Positions 49,740 to 57,631 of a stretch of 64,000 nt of DNA are shown one piece after another (the stretch's first letter is position 1; the number at the start of each line of letters is the position of its first letter). The notes under the pieces were generated by a model, which did no database searches, was not told the DNA's origin, and worked only from the letters and a program-made list of their open reading frames with translations. The position numbers and the translations under genes were made by a program. The DNA comes from Vibrio maritimus (GTDB lineage Bacteria > Pseudomonadota > Gammaproteobacteria > Enterobacterales > Vibrionaceae), in NCBI GenBank assembly GCA_000755425.1, contig BBMT01000001.1, positions 310,001 to 374,000 on the forward strand, written 5' to 3'.

Positions 49740-50312
49740 ATGAAGACGGAACGCGAAAAGATGCTTGCCGGTGAATTATATAATCCCGCTGATCCTGAGT
49801 TAAGTAGAGGTAGACGCCGATGCCGGAAAATAGTCCATCAACTAAACAATACAATGACAGGCACATCAGAGTGGAGAAGTGCTATTGATGAGCTAATTCC
49901 TAATGCAAACGACGCTTGTCTAGAACCGCCTTTTCACTGTGACTATGGAACCAACATAAAACTAGGAAAGCATTTTTACAGTAACTACAACTGTGTCATT
50001 TTGGATGTCGCAGAGGTAAAGATTGGAGACAATGTTATGTTTGCTCCCAATGTCCAACTGTATACAGCGACTCATCCAGTCGATATTCAGAGGCGAATCA
50101 ATGAAGGGGTAGAGTATGGGTTGCCAATTACTATTGGAGACAATGTTTGGTTGGGGGGAGGCGTTGTTGTATGCCCCGGTGTGAGCATTGGAGAAGGTGC
50201 TGTCATTGGTGCGGGGAGTGTGGTGACGAAAGATATTCCTGCCAATGTTGTGGCCGTAGGTAACCCATGTAGAGTGATTAGAACTATCGATAATACGGGA
50301 GCGCAGTCCTAA
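49740..50312 (+). CDS. maltose/galactoside O-acetyltransferase family protein
   Basis: Transfers acetyl from acetyl-CoA to a sugar hydroxyl. The 190-residue protein starts MKTEREKMLAGELYNPADPE, the Maa/LacA N-terminal helix, then has a left-handed beta-helix of hexapeptide repeats (FHCDYGTNIKLGKHFYSNYN and VQLYTATHPVD with the catalytic His). It ends GAVIGAGSVVTKDIPANVVA. It lies after the PTS operon terminator, so it is probably separately transcribed, though a sugar-detoxifying role beside a PTS is sensible. Confidence 0.9.
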   Translation: MKTEREKMLAGELYNPADPELSRGRRRCRKIVHQLNNTMTGTSEWRSAIDELIPNANDACLEPPFHCDYGTNIKLGKHFYSNYNCVILDVAEVKIGDNVMFAPNVQLYTATHPVDIQRRINEGVEYGLPITIGDNVWLGGGVVVCPGVSIGEGAVIGAGSVVTKDIPANVVAVGNPCRVIRTIDNTGAQS

Positions 50313-50330
50313 CCAGAGTAATGTGTCAGG

Positions 50331-50405
50331 CGGTCAGCGATACGAACTTGCTAAATATAGTTATGAACCTAAAGCTAGGTTCATAACTATGACGGTCAGC
50401 GATAC
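50331..50405. repeat. 13-base direct repeats flanking a terminator-like palindrome
   Basis: CGGTCAGCGATAC occurs at 50331-50343 and again at 50393-50405. Between them lies a perfect 15-base-pair palindrome, ATAGTTATGAACCTA (50357-50371) with TAGGTTCATAACTAT (50376-50390), loop AAGC. The palindrome may end transcription of the convergent acetyltransferase genes, but the flanking direct repeats are unusual. Confidence 0.7.
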
Positions 50406-50428
50406 TTTCCTCTTCGCTTCAATATCTT

Positions 50429-50965
50429 CTACCAAAGCTCAGGCTTATCAAACGCAGCTACACAACTAGAGCTACCCCCAATCGATTTCAACGGCTCCGT
50501 CGTTAACGATTGTGCAAGCCAGCCATGGGGATAGCTAAGCTTGTGAGGAGCAGTAAACTGCTCAATGGTAATTGGTTCAAACCCGACTCGGCCATAGAAG
50601 TTTGGATCGCCGTAGGTAAACGCAAGGGATACGCCTTGTGCTGCCATTGTATCTAATCCAAACTTGATCAGTTTTTGACCCACCCCTTTACCTTGATAGT
50701 CGGTATGTACTGCAACCGGTGCCAACAAAAATGCGGTTTTATCTGACTCGAAGTTAAGGCGAGTAAAGTAAATCGCGCCCGCCAAGGTGTCGTTATCCAT
50801 TGCTGCAAACACGACGATATCTTCACTGTTAGTTGTTTCGATTAGGTCTCTTGCAAGCTGACCAATGGCTTTGCCTTCTTCTAGTCCTTCTGAGTCACCA
50901 AATGTTTTTGCGAATAATGCTTCTAGCATCTCTGCTTTCGGTTGGTGTAATTGTGTGTAGTTCAT
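50429..50965 (-). CDS. GNAT family N-acetyltransferase (YhbS-like)
   Basis: A 178-residue acetyltransferase. The acetyl-CoA motif is LAPVAVHTDYQGKGVGQKLI around residue 95, with the following FTYGDPNFYGRVGFEP typical of the YhbS subgroup. I start at the ATG at 50965 (MNYTQLHQPKAEM), since the extension to 51028 lacks support. The substrate is unknown. The frame is intact. Confidence 0.87.
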   Translation of the reverse strand: MNYTQLHQPKAEMLEALFAKTFGDSEGLEEGKAIGQLARDLIETTNSEDIVVFAAMDNDTLAGAIYFTRLNFESDKTAFLLAPVAVHTDYQGKGVGQKLIKFGLDTMAAQGVSLAFTYGDPNFYGRVGFEPITIEQFTAPHKLSYPHGWLAQSLTTEPLKSIGGSSSCVAAFDKPELW

Positions 50966-51034
50966 TTCTATTGCTCTTTTATTCAATGATGGCAAGGAGC
51001 TTAAACTGTAAAGCAGTAGACAGGTCAAGCCTTG

Positions 51035-51621
51035 CTAAGCAATTAACTGAAAAGCACAGTAAAGTAAGGTAGCTGCGAGCGTGATATTGATGGCTCTACC
51101 ATGTTTTTGAAATTGCGACTGGAGCAGCTTACCCGCGATAGCCCAAATTAAGTTGCAGATGAGTGCAATTAAAGCCAATAGCAAGCTTGTCGCGATGATC
51201 CAAACGAGCTCTTGGGTGTTAGGCAGCACGAAGGTAGAGATCGAAGTGACGCCGTATAAAATGATTTTGACGTTGACGAACTGCAATCCAAAACCCGATA
51301 GGGCGGTGATGCCTTCGGAATCCTTTGCTGCGGTTTTATTGCCACTTGTGGCGATGCCCCACGCTAGCCAGACAATGTAAGCCGCACCAACCATTTTAGC
51401 CACGGGGTAATGACTGGCAGAAGATTTACCATGTGATAAGTAAACAAACCACATAGCAGCATCAATACTATGTAACCGCAAAACATGCCCATAATGACTC
51501 GCGTCGAGCGTTTCAAACCGTATTGTGTGGCGACACTAAGTGACAAAATGTTGTTTGGTCCCGGTGTAATCGAAGTAATGATTACGTAGGTAAAAAATGC
51601 GCTGTAGACGGCTGTCATCAC
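51035..51621 (-). CDS. LysE/RhtB family amino-acid exporter (one frameshift)
   Basis: An inner-membrane exporter of amino acids or derivatives, 195 residues when rebuilt, with about six hydrophobic segments. The N-terminus has FFTYVIITSITPGPNNILSL, the family signature PGPN. The frame breaks near 51395 in an A run; one A joins ITPWLK to MVGAAYIVWLAWGIA. It is divergent from a LysR-type gene 110 bases away, the classic exporter-regulator pairing. The start may be 51621 or the next ATG at 51618. Confidence 0.88.
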
Positions 51622-51731
51622 TATATCTCCTGTTTTTAGTGCACTATACTAGCCATTAATAATTTAAAAAATTGAATGTATTTGAATCTAGAGTTTCAAT
51701 ATTTCGAAGTGTTTTGGTTAGGAGCTGAGTT

Positions 51732-52606
51732 ATGAACCTAAAGCGGTTTGTCACGTTTAAAACTATCGTGGAGGAAGGATCGTTTCTAAAGCGTCACAGA
51801 AACTCTATTGCACGCAGTCGACAGTTACATTTCAAATCAAACAGTTAGAACAAGATCTCTCACTACAACTGTTCGAGAAAATTGGTCGAAAGATGGTGCT
51901 TACTCAAGCTGGTGAAAAGATTCTGCCTTATGTCTATGAACTGACTCGAGTGATGGAAAATATTGAAGGGACGGCACAGCAAGAGAGTTCTGAACCGACT
52001 GGAGAGTTGAAAGTGTTGATAGCAGAGACTCAGCTTGCTTATAAAATGGCGAATGTATTGAAACAGTTCCGGCTTCGAGCACCGAAAGTACGCTTGTCTT
52101 TGCAGTCTCAAAATTGCTATCAGATCCGAGATGATTTACTGGCCGACAAAGCCGACTTTGGCGTGTTTTACCGAGTGGGTAGCCATGATTCTTTGAAAGT
52201 TCATGAGTTTTCCTCAGAGCCACTCGTTTTGGTCGGCTCGCCGTTGCTGCAGTCATTGGATCTGCAAACCAATGGCCAACACATTGATGTTGGCTTTATT
52301 AGCAATGGCTCTAACTGTTTGTTTCGTAATACCTTCGAAGACGTTATTCAGCAGCGCAACATCACGATTGATAATATGATTGAGCTAAGCAGTATCAACA
52401 CCATCAAAAATTGTGTCCAGGGCAATATCGGAATCTCATATCTACCGCGTTTCTGCGTCGACAACGAGTTAAAGGAAGGCAGTTTGCAAGAACTCGCTTT
52501 CACAGATTCACCTCAAACCATCACACCATTGTGTGGCTACCATGCCGGGAAATGTATTACGCCAGCCATGGAAGTGTTCATCGATTGTATGCAAAGCGAG
52601 TACTAG
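51732..52606 (+). CDS. LysR family transcriptional regulator (one frameshift)
   Basis: The probable activator of the divergent LysE-type exporter. The rebuilt length is 291 residues. The start MNLKRFVTFKTIVEEGSFLK at 51732 passes into the next frame near 51790 as ASQKLYCTQSTVTFQIKQLE then LFEKIGRKMVLTQAGE, which completes a normal LysR helix-turn-helix. The effector domain is in one frame. One lost A in an AAA run explains the break. GGAGCTGAGTT is the ribosome binding site. Confidence 0.88.
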
Positions 52607-52616
52607 GGAAGGGAAT

Positions 52617-53471
52617 ATGCAGATAGAAGCCTCTCATAGTGTTCGATACCGTTCCTTATTGTTAAGAGCAGTGCTGAAAAGACCAAATCAAGGTGTTTTG
52701 TCTGAAGCCTCATCAAATGCATCGCTGATAAACAGCGCATTTTGTGTCGATGCCGACGCGCTAAGTCGTTACTGTAAACACTTCGGTTTTGAGGAGCTTG
52801 ACGTACCCGCTACGTACTTGTTTGTGGCAACGCAGAGCGAGTTACTACAACTTTTCGTTCACCCAGAAACGCCAATCCGTCCATTGGGTTTAGTGCATAC
52901 GTTTGTCGCGTTTGAACTGATTGAGAAGCTAGAAGTAGGGCAGAACTATCAATTTACAGTAACGCTTGAAATGAAAGAGAAAACGGAGAGAGGCCAACGG
53001 TTTGAGACACTTGGAGAGTTCTCTTTGGATGGAAAAACGCTAGCACGTTATCGCAGCGGATATTTAATGCCAGTTAAAAATTCGAAACCAAAACGGGATG
53101 GCACAGTTTTGGTCGATGATATATCCGTCTATCAACGTCAATCCAACCTACAGACATCAAAAGCGAGCACTAGAGCCTATGCGAGCGTGTCGGGTGATTA
53201 TAATCCGATTCATCTAAGTGGTTTTATGGCGAAGCTTTTTGGATTCAAGGCGCCTATTGTTCATGGGATGGATATGGCTGGGAGGCTATTGAGTATTGCT
53301 AGCAAACAAGTTGGCAATAACCAGGAAATAAACCAGTGCTATTTTAGCTTCAAACGCCCAATATTTATCTCGCAAATGTTGGACGTTGTTAGTGATGGCA
53401 GTCAGGTTTTGCTGGTAAATGCAGAGGGAAAAACGTGTGTGATGATGAGTGCTTCACAGAGCACTAGTTAG
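52617..53471 (+). CDS. MaoC-like hot-dog dehydratase-family protein
   Basis: A 284-residue double hot-dog protein. The C-terminal half holds the hydratase-type motif YASVSGDYNPIHLSGFMAKL followed by APIVHGMDMAGRLL, with the Asp/His pair of MaoC enoyl hydratases. The N-terminal half is a degenerate hot-dog. It may hydrate or dehydrate an acyl-CoA. The start at 52617 has GGGAAGGGAAT in front and lies 10 bases after the LysR stop. The physiological role is unknown. Confidence 0.8.
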   Translation: MQIEASHSVRYRSLLLRAVLKRPNQGVLSEASSNASLINSAFCVDADALSRYCKHFGFEELDVPATYLFVATQSELLQLFVHPETPIRPLGLVHTFVAFELIEKLEVGQNYQFTVTLEMKEKTERGQRFETLGEFSLDGKTLARYRSGYLMPVKNSKPKRDGTVLVDDISVYQRQSNLQTSKASTRAYASVSGDYNPIHLSGFMAKLFGFKAPIVHGMDMAGRLLSIASKQVGNNQEINQCYFSFKRPIFISQMLDVVSDGSQVLLVNAEGKTCVMMSASQSTS

Positions 53472-53802
53472 GCTTTGACAGCAGTTTCTGGCTTAACCAC
53501 TCAGCACTACTCGTCGATTGCCCATCACAGACCACTTGATACGCTCTGCCGGTAAACCAGCTTTTAGATGCCACTTCATCAATAAACACTTGGGTGGAAG
53601 TGACATCGTCTTTGGCATAATCCCACTTCCGACGCAGGTGCGCCGCTGCTTCTTGGCCATTATGCTCATCGCCATTGCGAATAAAGGTGCAAGGAGAGCT
53701 GTTCATCTGCTCAATAAGGTAGAGCACATCGCTTGCTGTGCTTGCCAGCGCGCTTTGGCTGGCAAGACTTAGAACTAAAGCGGTGATCGACTGCGTTCTC
53801 AT
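53464..53802 (-). CDS. exported protein, DUF5329 family
   Basis: A 112-residue protein with a signal peptide (MRTQSITALVLSLASQSALA) and the DUF5329 pattern: DVLYLIEQMNSSPCTFIRNG, then EAAAHLRRKWDYA, FIDEVASKSWFTGRAYQVVC. Two Cys could pair. The start at 53802 overlaps the stop of the upstream metallo-hydrolase gene by four bases, so they are coupled. Its last bases overlap the convergent MaoC-like gene. Function unknown. Confidence 0.82.
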   Translation of the reverse strand: MRTQSITALVLSLASQSALASTASDVLYLIEQMNSSPCTFIRNGDEHNGQEAAAHLRRKWDYAKDDVTSTQVFIDEVASKSWFTGRAYQVVCDGQSTSSAEWLSQKLLSKPN

Positions 53803-54854
53803 TGCTGCCACCATTTAGTAACTGGCATCGGATTCGCAATATCGAGCCTTTGGCCGATTTCTGGTGAAACCATAGTGACACCGCGTTCTTCGCTGATTTC
53901 TAATGCTTTATTCATAGGCTCATACCAATCGTGCATAGCAAGATCGAAGGTGCTGTTGTGGATTGGCATCATGACTTTACCTTTCACATCTATGTGTGCT
54001 TGCACACTTTGTTCCGGGAACATGTGGATCTGGGACCAGAGTTCATTGTATGCGCCAGTTTCAATCATCGTAAAGTCAAATGGGCCATATTTTTCGCCAA
54101 TTTCTGCAAAACCACCAAAGTAGCCAGAATCACCGCTGAAGAATACCTTCGACTCTTTGCTGTCAATTATCCAGCTGCCCCAGAGTGTTGAATCTCTATC
54201 GGTAAGGCCACGACCCGAGAAGTGCTGTGTTGGCGCGAGTGTATACTCAATGCCATTTACGCTGTGCGATTCCCACCAAGCAAGTTCGGTTACTTTCTCT
54301 GAAGGCACTCCCCATTTGATGAGGTAATCACCCACTTTTAACGGCACGATGAAGTGATCAACTTTATTTGCGAGCGCCTTTACGGACGCTTTATCTAGAT
54401 GATCGTAGTGATCATGGCTGATGACCACGACATCGATATTCGGTAGTGCTTCCAAAGTGATCGGTGTTTGGTGAAAACGCTTTGGTCCCGCCCACTGTAC
54501 TGGTGATGCTCGGTCACTGAATACCGGATCGGCCATGACTAACTGACCGTCGAGCTTCATGATGACGCTAGAGTGTCCAAGGCGATAAACCACGTCGCTT
54601 TGCTCATCTATTAACTGTTCAGCAGTAATTGCGTGAACTGGCAGCTCAAAAGTTGGTGTTGGCTCTGCGCGTTCAGTCGTGAAATAGGATTTCATCACAT
54701 CAACGATGTCACCAAAGCTCGATTTGTATTCCATTTCAGTGTTTACGTACTTGTCTGGATAACGCTCAGAATCTTTTTCAGTGTTAGTGCAAGCAGTTAG
54801 TGAGGCAATACTCATAGATAGAACTCCCAATGTCGCGAATAGTGACTTTTTCAT
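53799..54854 (-). CDS. metallo-beta-lactamase-fold hydrolase, lipoprotein (NAPE-PLD/RomA-like)
   Basis: A 351-residue lipoprotein: MKKSLFATLGVLSMSIASLT then A-Cys lipobox. The zinc motif is VVISHDHYDHLDKASVKAL (HxHxDH), with LGHSSVIMKLDGQLVMADPV before it, VFFSGDSGYFGGF (metal Asp) and MMPIHNSTFDLAMHDW (metal His) after. This matches the RomA/NAPE-PLD group of phosphodiesterase-like hydrolases. I start at 54854 by the signal peptide. It is divergent from a TetR gene whose operator-like repeats lie between them. Substrate unknown. Confidence 0.88.
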   Translation of the reverse strand: MKKSLFATLGVLSMSIASLTACTNTEKDSERYPDKYVNTEMEYKSSFGDIVDVMKSYFTTERAEPTPTFELPVHAITAEQLIDEQSDVVYRLGHSSVIMKLDGQLVMADPVFSDRASPVQWAGPKRFHQTPITLEALPNIDVVVISHDHYDHLDKASVKALANKVDHFIVPLKVGDYLIKWGVPSEKVTELAWWESHSVNGIEYTLAPTQHFSGRGLTDRDSTLWGSWIIDSKESKVFFSGDSGYFGGFAEIGEKYGPFDFTMIETGAYNELWSQIHMFPEQSVQAHIDVKGKVMMPIHNSTFDLAMHDWYEPMNKALEISEERGVTMVSPEIGQRLDIANPMPVTKWWQQ

Positions 54855-54896
54855 AGTGATGAACTCATTTTGTGGGCTAGTGCCCATCTCTCAATT

Positions 54897-54925
54897 AAAG
54901 TAAACTGACCAGTGCAGTTTACTTT
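54897..54925. promoter_or_regulatory. TetR-type operator, palindromic
   Basis: AAAGTAAACTG and CAGTTTACTTT form perfect 11-base arms around ACCAGTG, between the divergent hydrolase and TetR genes. The inner TAAACTGACCAGTG is repeated, with two changes, in the next site. Confidence 0.7.
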
Positions 54926-54935
54926 CTTGTGGTGA

Positions 54936-54960
54936 AAAGTAAACTGATTAGTGTAAAATA
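54936..54960. promoter_or_regulatory. second, degenerate operator copy
   Basis: AAAGTAAACTGATTAGTGTA repeats the left arm of the site at 54897 exactly (11 bases), and its inner part as TAAACTGATTAGTG. The right arm is degenerate. The two copies are 39 bases apart, about four helical turns if centre to centre. Confidence 0.55.
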
Positions 54961-54993
54961 ATCGAAGAAATTTTCGTCCCTCTGGTTAACGTA

Positions 54994-55608
54994 ATGATTG
55001 AAAAGAAAAAAACACGAAGCGAGCTAAAACGAGAAGCAATCATTAACGCTGCTAAAGAAGCGTTTAATGAATTTGGCGTGCAAAACACCAGTATGGATAA
55101 GCTGGCAGCAATGGCGGGTGTGTCTAAGCGAACGGTCTACAATCATTTTGAATCAAAAGAAGAGTTAGTGATATTGCTGCTATCTGAGTTGTGGAAGCAA
55201 TCTATGGCAGCTGTGGACTTGCGTCCTCTTAACTCGAAAACCATTGAGCAGCAGTTGCAATATTTGCTCGAGCACGAGATCCGAATTTTAAACCAAGCGT
55301 CGTACATTGATTTAGCCAAGGTGGCGTTTGGTCATTATTTCTATCGCCCGGAAGAGCTTCAGCAGCAAGCTGCGCAAATGTCTAAGCAAGAAACCGCACT
55401 GTACAAATGGCTGGAAAAACAACATGCCGATAAAGTGATGGTTATCGATGATATTGAGACCGCGAGCATTCAGTTGCACAGTCTCATCAAAGGTAGCTGT
55501 TTCTGGCCACAACTGATGGGACTAAGTCATCCTCTAACTGAGGAGGGTATCACTCAACTGTCTCAATCAACCGCTGATCTATTCTTAGCTCGTTATATGG
55601 CGCGTTAG
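54994..55608 (+). CDS. TetR family transcriptional regulator
   Basis: A 204-residue regulator. The DNA-binding domain reads AIINAAKEAFNEFGVQNTSM then LAAMAGVSKRTVYNHFESKE, and the C-terminal domain is helical as usual. It is divergent from the hydrolase-DUF5329 operon, with two operator-like repeats between, so it probably represses both directions. The start MIEKKKTRSELKREA is preceded by a weak site (TAACGTA). Frame intact. Confidence 0.9.
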   Translation: MIEKKKTRSELKREAIINAAKEAFNEFGVQNTSMDKLAAMAGVSKRTVYNHFESKEELVILLLSELWKQSMAAVDLRPLNSKTIEQQLQYLLEHEIRILNQASYIDLAKVAFGHYFYRPEELQQQAAQMSKQETALYKWLEKQHADKVMVIDDIETASIQLHSLIKGSCFWPQLMGLSHPLTEEGITQLSQSTADLFLARYMAR

Positions 55609-55627
55609 TCGCTATTCATTCTATCTT

Positions 55628-55657
55628 GGCAGTATGTTTGTATCCATACTGCCTTTC
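55628..55657 (+). terminator. terminator after the TetR gene
   Basis: GGCAGTATG pairs with CATACTGCC over an 8-base loop and is followed by TTTCT, 20 bases after the stop. Confidence 0.7.
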
Positions 55658-56132
55658 TATTCCCCACATTTACTCCTCCGAAATACTATCTTTGACCGTA
55701 TTGCTTACTGAGCTATCGATTTTATCCTCAACATATGCGCCTATGTGCATCTTGGCCTTCATCTAACTATCTGTCACCCAACATTTTTATCTTCCTACAA
55801 TCAGCAATAGGCTGTCGCGGTTCCTATGGTTGATTCTGAGTCTAATCCAATCAATGTGAACTAATAATGATTTTATCAAATCACTTTTGATAACTAAAAA
55901 TCAAAATTGATGTTGTGAATGCGTTTTTATTGGGCTATTATTCGTGCAAATAGTTCATATTTGATGCTCTTTGTCTAACTGTTTCGTTTTTTGGTACATC
56001 AAAGTAGAAGTAAAGTCACAATATTGTTGTTGATTGCAGACTGTTTAGCTTTTGTATCATTTTTGATTCCCTAGCCTCATATAGAGTGCTCGAGCGAAGA
56101 TGATGATGCTAGTACTTGCTTATGGAAGAGAT
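55658..56132. other. AT-rich intergenic region before the exported-protein operon
   Basis: About 475 bases without a credible gene. From 55840 to 56060 it is rich in A/T with repeated TTTTGAT/ATCAAAA words, a composition that often binds H-NS-type silencers. No clear -35/-10 pair can be singled out. Confidence 0.5.
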
Positions 56133-56170
56133 TTATTCCCAAAGAATCTAGGCGGGTACTTTGGGAATAA
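56133..56170 (+). promoter_or_regulatory. 5' leader hairpin before the exported-protein operon
   Basis: A perfect 12-base-pair stem, TTATTCCCAAAG with CTTTGGGAATAA, encloses a 14-base loop. It ends 15 bases before the first ATG, right before the ribosome binding site (AGAGG). No T run follows, so it is more likely a leader control element or protein site than a terminator. Confidence 0.6.
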
Positions 56171-56185
56171 CTAAGAGGCAGTACG

Positions 56186-56542
56186 ATGAAAAAACTATTG
56201 GCACTCGCGCTATTGGTACCGGCTCTCGCACAGGCTCATAGCCAAACACCCCGCGAGATTAAAAAGTACGTAGCAACGGAGAGAGCGGATGTTGCATTGG
56301 ACGTAACGAATCTAAATACCTATGTACAGAGTTACGAGGTGATTGTGGAAGGAAAGGTACTAGGCAGTTTTACGCTTAGTCCCGATGAATCAAAGAAGAT
56401 TCATTTGAACCTCAAAGTTGAAGGTTTCGACAGGTGGACAAATAAAATTGTCGCCACACGCTCGATTCCTGACAAAGGCGATGCAGTTCGAACTGAGGTT
56501 CAAAGTTTAATTCGATTATACCGACCAACGATCAAGGGTTAG
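56186..56542 (+). CDS. exported small protein, first gene of an unassigned four-gene operon
   Basis: A 118-residue protein with a signal peptide (MKKLLALALLVPALAQA, mature HSQTPREI). The mature part alternates polar and hydrophobic residues like an Ig-type beta sandwich: ALDVTNLNTYVQSYEVIVEG, then LGSFTLSPDESKKIHLNLKV and VRTEVQSLIRLYRP. This profile recalls a half of a periplasmic pilus chaperone, but the family is not recognised and no usher is nearby. The stop overlaps an alternative start of the next gene. Frame intact. The expression signal is AAGAGGCAGTACG. Confidence 0.78.
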   Translation: MKKLLALALLVPALAQAHSQTPREIKKYVATERADVALDVTNLNTYVQSYEVIVEGKVLGSFTLSPDESKKIHLNLKVEGFDRWTNKIVATRSIPDKGDAVRTEVQSLIRLYRPTIKG

Positions 56543-56544
56543 TG

Positions 56545-56982
56545 ATGAAAATTACAATATTCGTCTTGGCTGTACTGATAGCGTTTGATGTTGCCGCTGC
56601 GTACATGCCTAGCCCAACGATGGCACAGGGTGATCGTATTCGTGTAAGAGGAGAGTCTGGGATTGAAATAGACGCCACTTATCAGCCGGACATGACATTG
56701 CAAATGGGTGGCTCGTTAGGCAACGATTTAAATAAAGACAATTGGTACGACCATCACCATCGTCACCAGAATCGGTACAGAAATGAAAACTCGGTTTACA
56801 TTCAAGCGGTAGTGCCTATTACGTTTGGAGAGCGAAAAAAGCCAGATCCCAAGCGGTTGTACGATATTGAGTTAAGAGCCAGGGAAGCGCAAATCCAAAA
56901 GCTAGAAGCTGAAGTTAGATTATTACGCGCTGCCACTGAGGCTGGCGCAACATCCACTAAAGAAGTCTTTGTAGAAGGTTAA
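56545..56982 (+). CDS. exported protein with C-terminal coiled coil, second gene of the operon
   Basis: A 145-residue protein with a signal peptide (MKITIFVLAVLIAFDVAAA). The mature N-terminal part contains IRVRGESGIEIDATYQPDMT and a His-rich patch YDHHHRHQNRYR at residues ~68-79, then YIQAVVPITFGE. The C-terminal 40 residues (LYDIELRAREAQIQKLEAEV) form a clear heptad-type coiled coil, probably for assembly. A GTG at 56542 that overlaps the first gene's stop is an alternative start. Not recognised. Confidence 0.75.
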   Translation: MKITIFVLAVLIAFDVAAAYMPSPTMAQGDRIRVRGESGIEIDATYQPDMTLQMGGSLGNDLNKDNWYDHHHRHQNRYRNENSVYIQAVVPITFGERKKPDPKRLYDIELRAREAQIQKLEAEVRLLRAATEAGATSTKEVFVEG

Positions 56983-56985
56983 ATC

Positions 56986-57414
56986 ATGAAAAAAATAGTT
57001 CTAGCGACAGCCATCGCTGCCATATCAGGTTCGGTACTTGCGAGTTCTAACGGTGTTCGTTTTGAGCGTCAGATTAAACACGTAAATGGTATCACTATTG
57101 ATAAGGAGCTGGCGCATATCTCTATGAAAGGTGAGCATGCAGGTGAGCGCGGTGAGTTCACGATTGTATCTAACCATCCATCAGGTCATGAGCGTGTTAT
57201 GTTCGATATGAAAGAGTCCTCTGCAATTCAACCTGGCGATGTGACCTACACTGTTGATGGCTCATTTTCGGTTCGCAACCAAGAGCAGAGAGATATCAGT
57301 GCAGGCAAACACCATATTGGTGCTCACATGCATCACAAAACATACGCTGACTTCAAAGCGGGCGACAAGATTGAGTCGATAGTCACTATTACACTTCTAG
57401 CGCCAACGTCTTAG
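56986..57414 (+). CDS. exported beta-rich protein, third gene of the operon
   Basis: A 142-residue protein with a signal peptide (MKKIVLATAIAAISGSVLAS). The mature part is rich in beta-like strands and has several His (HVNGITIDKELAHISMKGEH; HHIGAHMHHKTYADF). It ends IESIVTITLLAPTS, like the closing strand of a secreted subunit. It could be the main secreted or surface product of the operon; that is an inference from gene order and size. Three bases after the previous stop. Not recognised. Confidence 0.75.
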   Translation: MKKIVLATAIAAISGSVLASSNGVRFERQIKHVNGITIDKELAHISMKGEHAGERGEFTIVSNHPSGHERVMFDMKESSAIQPGDVTYTVDGSFSVRNQEQRDISAGKHHIGAHMHHKTYADFKAGDKIESIVTITLLAPTS

Positions 57415-57431
57415 TAATAGGGGAAGTGGTG

Positions 57432-57575
57432 GTGAAAAACGTACTCATAGTTGTAGCGGCATTTTTAGCTCTTACTTTTACGGCACTCTATGTGATGACA
57501 GACCCAAGTAACTACGTGGACAATCCTTGTCCGCATGCTGCTCAACGGAATAGCAGTAATGAGATTTTAGGGTAG
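57432..57575 (+). CDS. 47-residue membrane peptide, fourth gene of the operon
   Basis: A short gene starting with GTG. One hydrophobic helix (VLIVVAAFLALTFTALYVM) follows the start MKN, and a polar tail with NPCPHAAQRN carries one Cys. AGGGGAAG at 57419-57425 is a strong ribosome binding site 7-10 bases before the GTGs at 57426, 57429 and 57432; 57432 has the best spacing. It lies 17 bases after the third gene and before the operon terminator. Not recognised. Confidence 0.6.
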   Translation: MKNVLIVVAAFLALTFTALYVMTDPSNYVDNPCPHAAQRNSSNEILG

Positions 57576-57603
57576 CTAAAAGTCGGCGTTATTCTCATCT
57601 ACT

Positions 57604-57630
57604 AAAAAGGTCGCTGATGCGACCTTTTTT
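57604..57630. terminator. bidirectional terminator closing the four-gene operon
   Basis: AAAAAGGTCGC pairs with GCGACCTTTTTT over TGAT. Poly-A and poly-T flanks let it work on both strands, closing the plus-strand operon and the convergent arginase-fold gene, whose stop is at 57632. Confidence 0.9.
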
Positions 57631-57631
57631 G

